In this document: piece by piece, positions 43,532-45,198 of the stretch
How positions within the stretch are numbered: the first letter of the stretch is position 1
How the letters are laid out: every line of letters starts with the position of its first letter
Assembly: GCA_035378955.1 (NCBI GenBank)
Contig: DAOSUS010000022.1
Span: forward strand, 1-45,198
Origin: Candidatus Hydrogenedens sp.
GTDB lineage: Bacteria; Hydrogenedentota; Hydrogenedentia; Hydrogenedentales; Hydrogenedentaceae
Length of the DNA stretch: 45,198 nt
Direction of reading: 5' to 3'
Position numbers and translations under genes: made by a program
Notes under the pieces: generated by a model
The model's input: only the letters and a program-made list of their open reading frames with translations
What the model was told of the DNA's origin: nothing
Database searches by the model: none

Positions 43532-45198
43532 TTGTATCCTCGTCATATTATTGAACAAGTATTAAACGCAACAGATATAGTAAAACTCGTGTCCACTTAC
43601 TGTGAATTAAAACCTACAGGTTCAGACCGTTATGTATCTCTCTGTCCTTTTCATACAGAGAAGACACCTTCTTTTACAGTCTCTAAATCCCGTCAGATTT
43701 ATTACTGTTTTGGGTGCGGGAAGGGAGGAGATGCTATATCTTTCCTGAAAGATATTCAAAATATATCTTTTATGGATGCATTAGAAATACTTGCAGATGA
43801 GGCAGGTATTCATTTGCCTAAAACCAGTTATTCCTCAAAAGAGCGTTCTCCGGAACAAAACGATAAGAAAACACTCTTCCAGATTGTTGAATTATCTGTT
43901 GAATTTTATCGTAATCAATTAACAAAATCTTTGAACGGGAAAATAGCCCAGGAATATTTAAGGAAAAGAAATATATCCCCTGAAATCCAGGAAGAATTCA
44001 GACTTGGTTTTGCTCCTGCCGATGGTTATTCCCTATACCGCTTCTTAAAATCAAAAGGTTTCTCAGAACGATTATTATTAAGAAGTGGTTTAATTCGTTC
44101 TGGTGGAGAAGAGGGAAGATATTACGATTTTTTCAGAAATCGAATTCTTTTCCCAATACGCAATATTGAAGGTAAGGTAATATCATTCGGAGGTAGAGAA
44201 ATAACGGGAGAAGGTCCCAAATATATAAATTTGCCCGAAACCGAAATATATCAAAAAAACAAAGTCCTTTATGGATTGTGGGAAGGTAAAGAAACGATTC
44301 GTTCCTATGAGAATGTAATTCTGGTAGAAGGTTATATAGATGTATTAAGATGTTTTCAATCCGGGATACGGAATGTTGTAGCTACCTGCGGGACGGCTTT
44401 GACTGCGGGTCAGGCAAATCTGATGAAAAGATTTGCTCCCAAAGTGATAATTGTATATGATGGCGATGAAGCAGGACTTTCAGCCTCTATCAGGGCAACA
44501 TCAATTCTACTTCAGGCGGGTTTAACCGTTTCTGCTGTAACACTTCCGGATGGTAAAGACCCGGACGATTTTTTACAAAGTAATCCAGTTTCTGAATGGG
44601 AAAAAAGAATTTCTTCCGCCTCTACTTTTTTTACCTTTTATCTGCAACAAAAACAAAATCTTTTGTCCACTCCCCAGGGAAAAATAACCGTATTAAGCGA
44701 GCTGTTCCGTCTCATTTCCATTATGGAAGAAAATTCAATCAAAGAAGAGTTCCTGAAAGAAATTGCTTCTGCTTTGCGAATTAGTTTTTGGGCGGTTAAG
44801 AGTGATTATGAACAATACTTGAAAAATAACTATTCCCTTCGTAGTCAAACGAATAATTCTCATACAGAAAGTGTTCCTATAGATGATATAGATTTTCTGC
44901 ATGGACTGATAAATGATGAACAGATAAAAAAACGAACAAAACAACTCTTTCAAGAAATCCCTATGCCCGCAACACCTCTGGGTGTGGCAATGAAATATAT
45001 ATTAGAAAACAAAGACCCCGACCCTCGTTTTATGGAAGAATGTGAAGGGAAAAAATTACTTCAGAAGGTATTGTTATCTGAACCTGTCAACAATGACCTG
45101 AAAACATTGGCTATGGAACGATTAAACCGATTTCATATTGAGTATATCAATCAGCGAATCGGTTTTATCCAACAACAAATTCAAGAAGCCGAAAAACG
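43532..45198 (+). CDS. dnaG: DNA primase, C-terminal end cut by window edge
   Basis: Synthesises RNA primers at the replication fork with the replicative helicase. The zinc-binding domain is at the N-terminus: CPFHTEKTPSFTVS (Cys38, His41) and YYCFGCGKGGDAISFL (Cys59, Cys62). The catalytic core follows, with FRNRILFPIRNIEGKVISFG, the TOPRIM Glu in VILVEGYIDVLRCFQSG and the Asp-x-Asp in VIIVYDGDEAGLSASIRA. About 555 codons are present and the frame is open at base 45198; the rest would be the end of the helicase-binding domain. There is no ATG at the expected start; TTG 43532 (then YPRHIIEQV) or CTG 43526 must be used, with AAAAGG at 43514-43519 serving as ribosome binding site. Confidence 0.95.
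   Translation, partial: MYPRHIIEQVLNATDIVKLVSTYCELKPTGSDRYVSLCPFHTEKTPSFTVSKSRQIYYCFGCGKGGDAISFLKDIQNISFMDALEILADEAGIHLPKTSYSSKERSPEQNDKKTLFQIVELSVEFYRNQLTKSLNGKIAQEYLRKRNISPEIQEEFRLGFAPADGYSLYRFLKSKGFSERLLLRSGLIRSGGEEGRYYDFFRNRILFPIRNIEGKVISFGGREITGEGPKYINLPETEIYQKNKVLYGLWEGKETIRSYENVILVEGYIDVLRCFQSGIRNVVATCGTALTAGQANLMKRFAPKVIIVYDGDEAGLSASIRATSILLQAGLTVSAVTLPDGKDPDDFLQSNPVSEWEKRISSASTFFTFYLQQKQNLLSTPQGKITVLSELFRLISIMEENSIKEEFLKEIASALRISFWAVKSDYEQYLKNNYSLRSQTNNSHTESVPIDDIDFLHGLINDEQIKKRTKQLFQEIPMPATPLGVAMKYILENKDPDPRFMEECEGKKLLQKVLLSEPVNNDLKTLAMERLNRFHIEYINQRIGFIQQQIQEAEK

Noticed and set aside
1..45198. tRNA and rRNA genes, insertion sequences, phage or conjugation genes
   Set aside because: No cloverleaf with a GTTCRA loop, no rRNA segment, no transposase, integrase or terminal repeats were recognised on either strand.

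Overview
The window is AT-rich bacterial chromosome (roughly 38% G+C by eye) dominated by housekeeping genes, with a large accessory share devoted to carbohydrate handling. Four lipobox proteins, a family 9 (heptosyltransferase-type) glycosyltransferase, MurB and an M23 peptidase point to a walled bacterium with a Gram-negative type envelope. The very large PKD/PqaA lipoprotein with a Glu-Gly repeat linker, the GH30 and parallel beta-helix proteins and the many TIM-barrel sugar isomerases resemble gene content of Hydrogenedentota, Lentisphaerae and other PVC-like phyla. That placement is an inference from style, not a phylogenetic result.

Layout. 1-1228: tyrS (minus, C-terminus cut by the window edge). 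1584-6464: giant multidomain lipoprotein behind two good promoters. 6600-10567 (minus): parA-parB-serS-sir2 transcribed together, then a small GspF-N-like gene with its own promoter. 10683-15900 (plus): a SpoU methyltransferase, then a sugar-binding lipoprotein, an ABC permease and a large glycosidase-like protein, with no ATPase gene. 15924-19826 (minus): xylB, a GT-B glycosyltransferase and sat. 20070-23086 (minus): an exported purple-acid-phosphatase-like lipoprotein and a tandem SagB-type nitroreductase. 23166-28088 (plus): GH30, an exported ankyrin protein and a sugar isomerase-like protein in one tight operon. 28090-28451 (minus): two very small genes with strong control signals. 28544-33281 (minus): a TrmA/RlmD-type methyltransferase, a second methyltransferase, thrS and a GT9 protein. 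33382-34453 (plus): a two-TM protein and an HD-domain protein. 34475-36471 (minus): GHMP kinase and murB. 36567-40328 (plus): a xylose-isomerase-like protein and a PAS/GAF sensor. 40330-40842 (minus): M23 lipoprotein. 41176-43368 (plus): secreted beta-helix protein. 43532 to the end (plus): dnaG, cut at its C-terminus.

Working together: the sugar-binding protein and permease, xylB, the xylA-like isomerase, GH30, the glycosidase-like protein, the beta-helix protein and two TIM-barrel isomerases suggest growth on plant or microbial polysaccharides, with pentose flux through xylulose 5-phosphate.

The most striking signal is not a gene. Reading the whole window by eye I find the palindrome GATC only once and ACGT only once, although GAT, ATC, ACG and CGT are all common; about 150 copies of each would be expected. 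Codons are chosen to avoid the words, for example Asp is GAC before C. This looks like long exposure to one or two enzymes that cut or modify these tetramers. The second item of interest is the pair of tiny genes at 28090-28451, one with a near-perfect Shine-Dalgarno and the other behind a promoter embedded in a 13-bp inverted repeat. No rRNA, tRNA, CRISPR, insertion sequence or phage gene was recognised.
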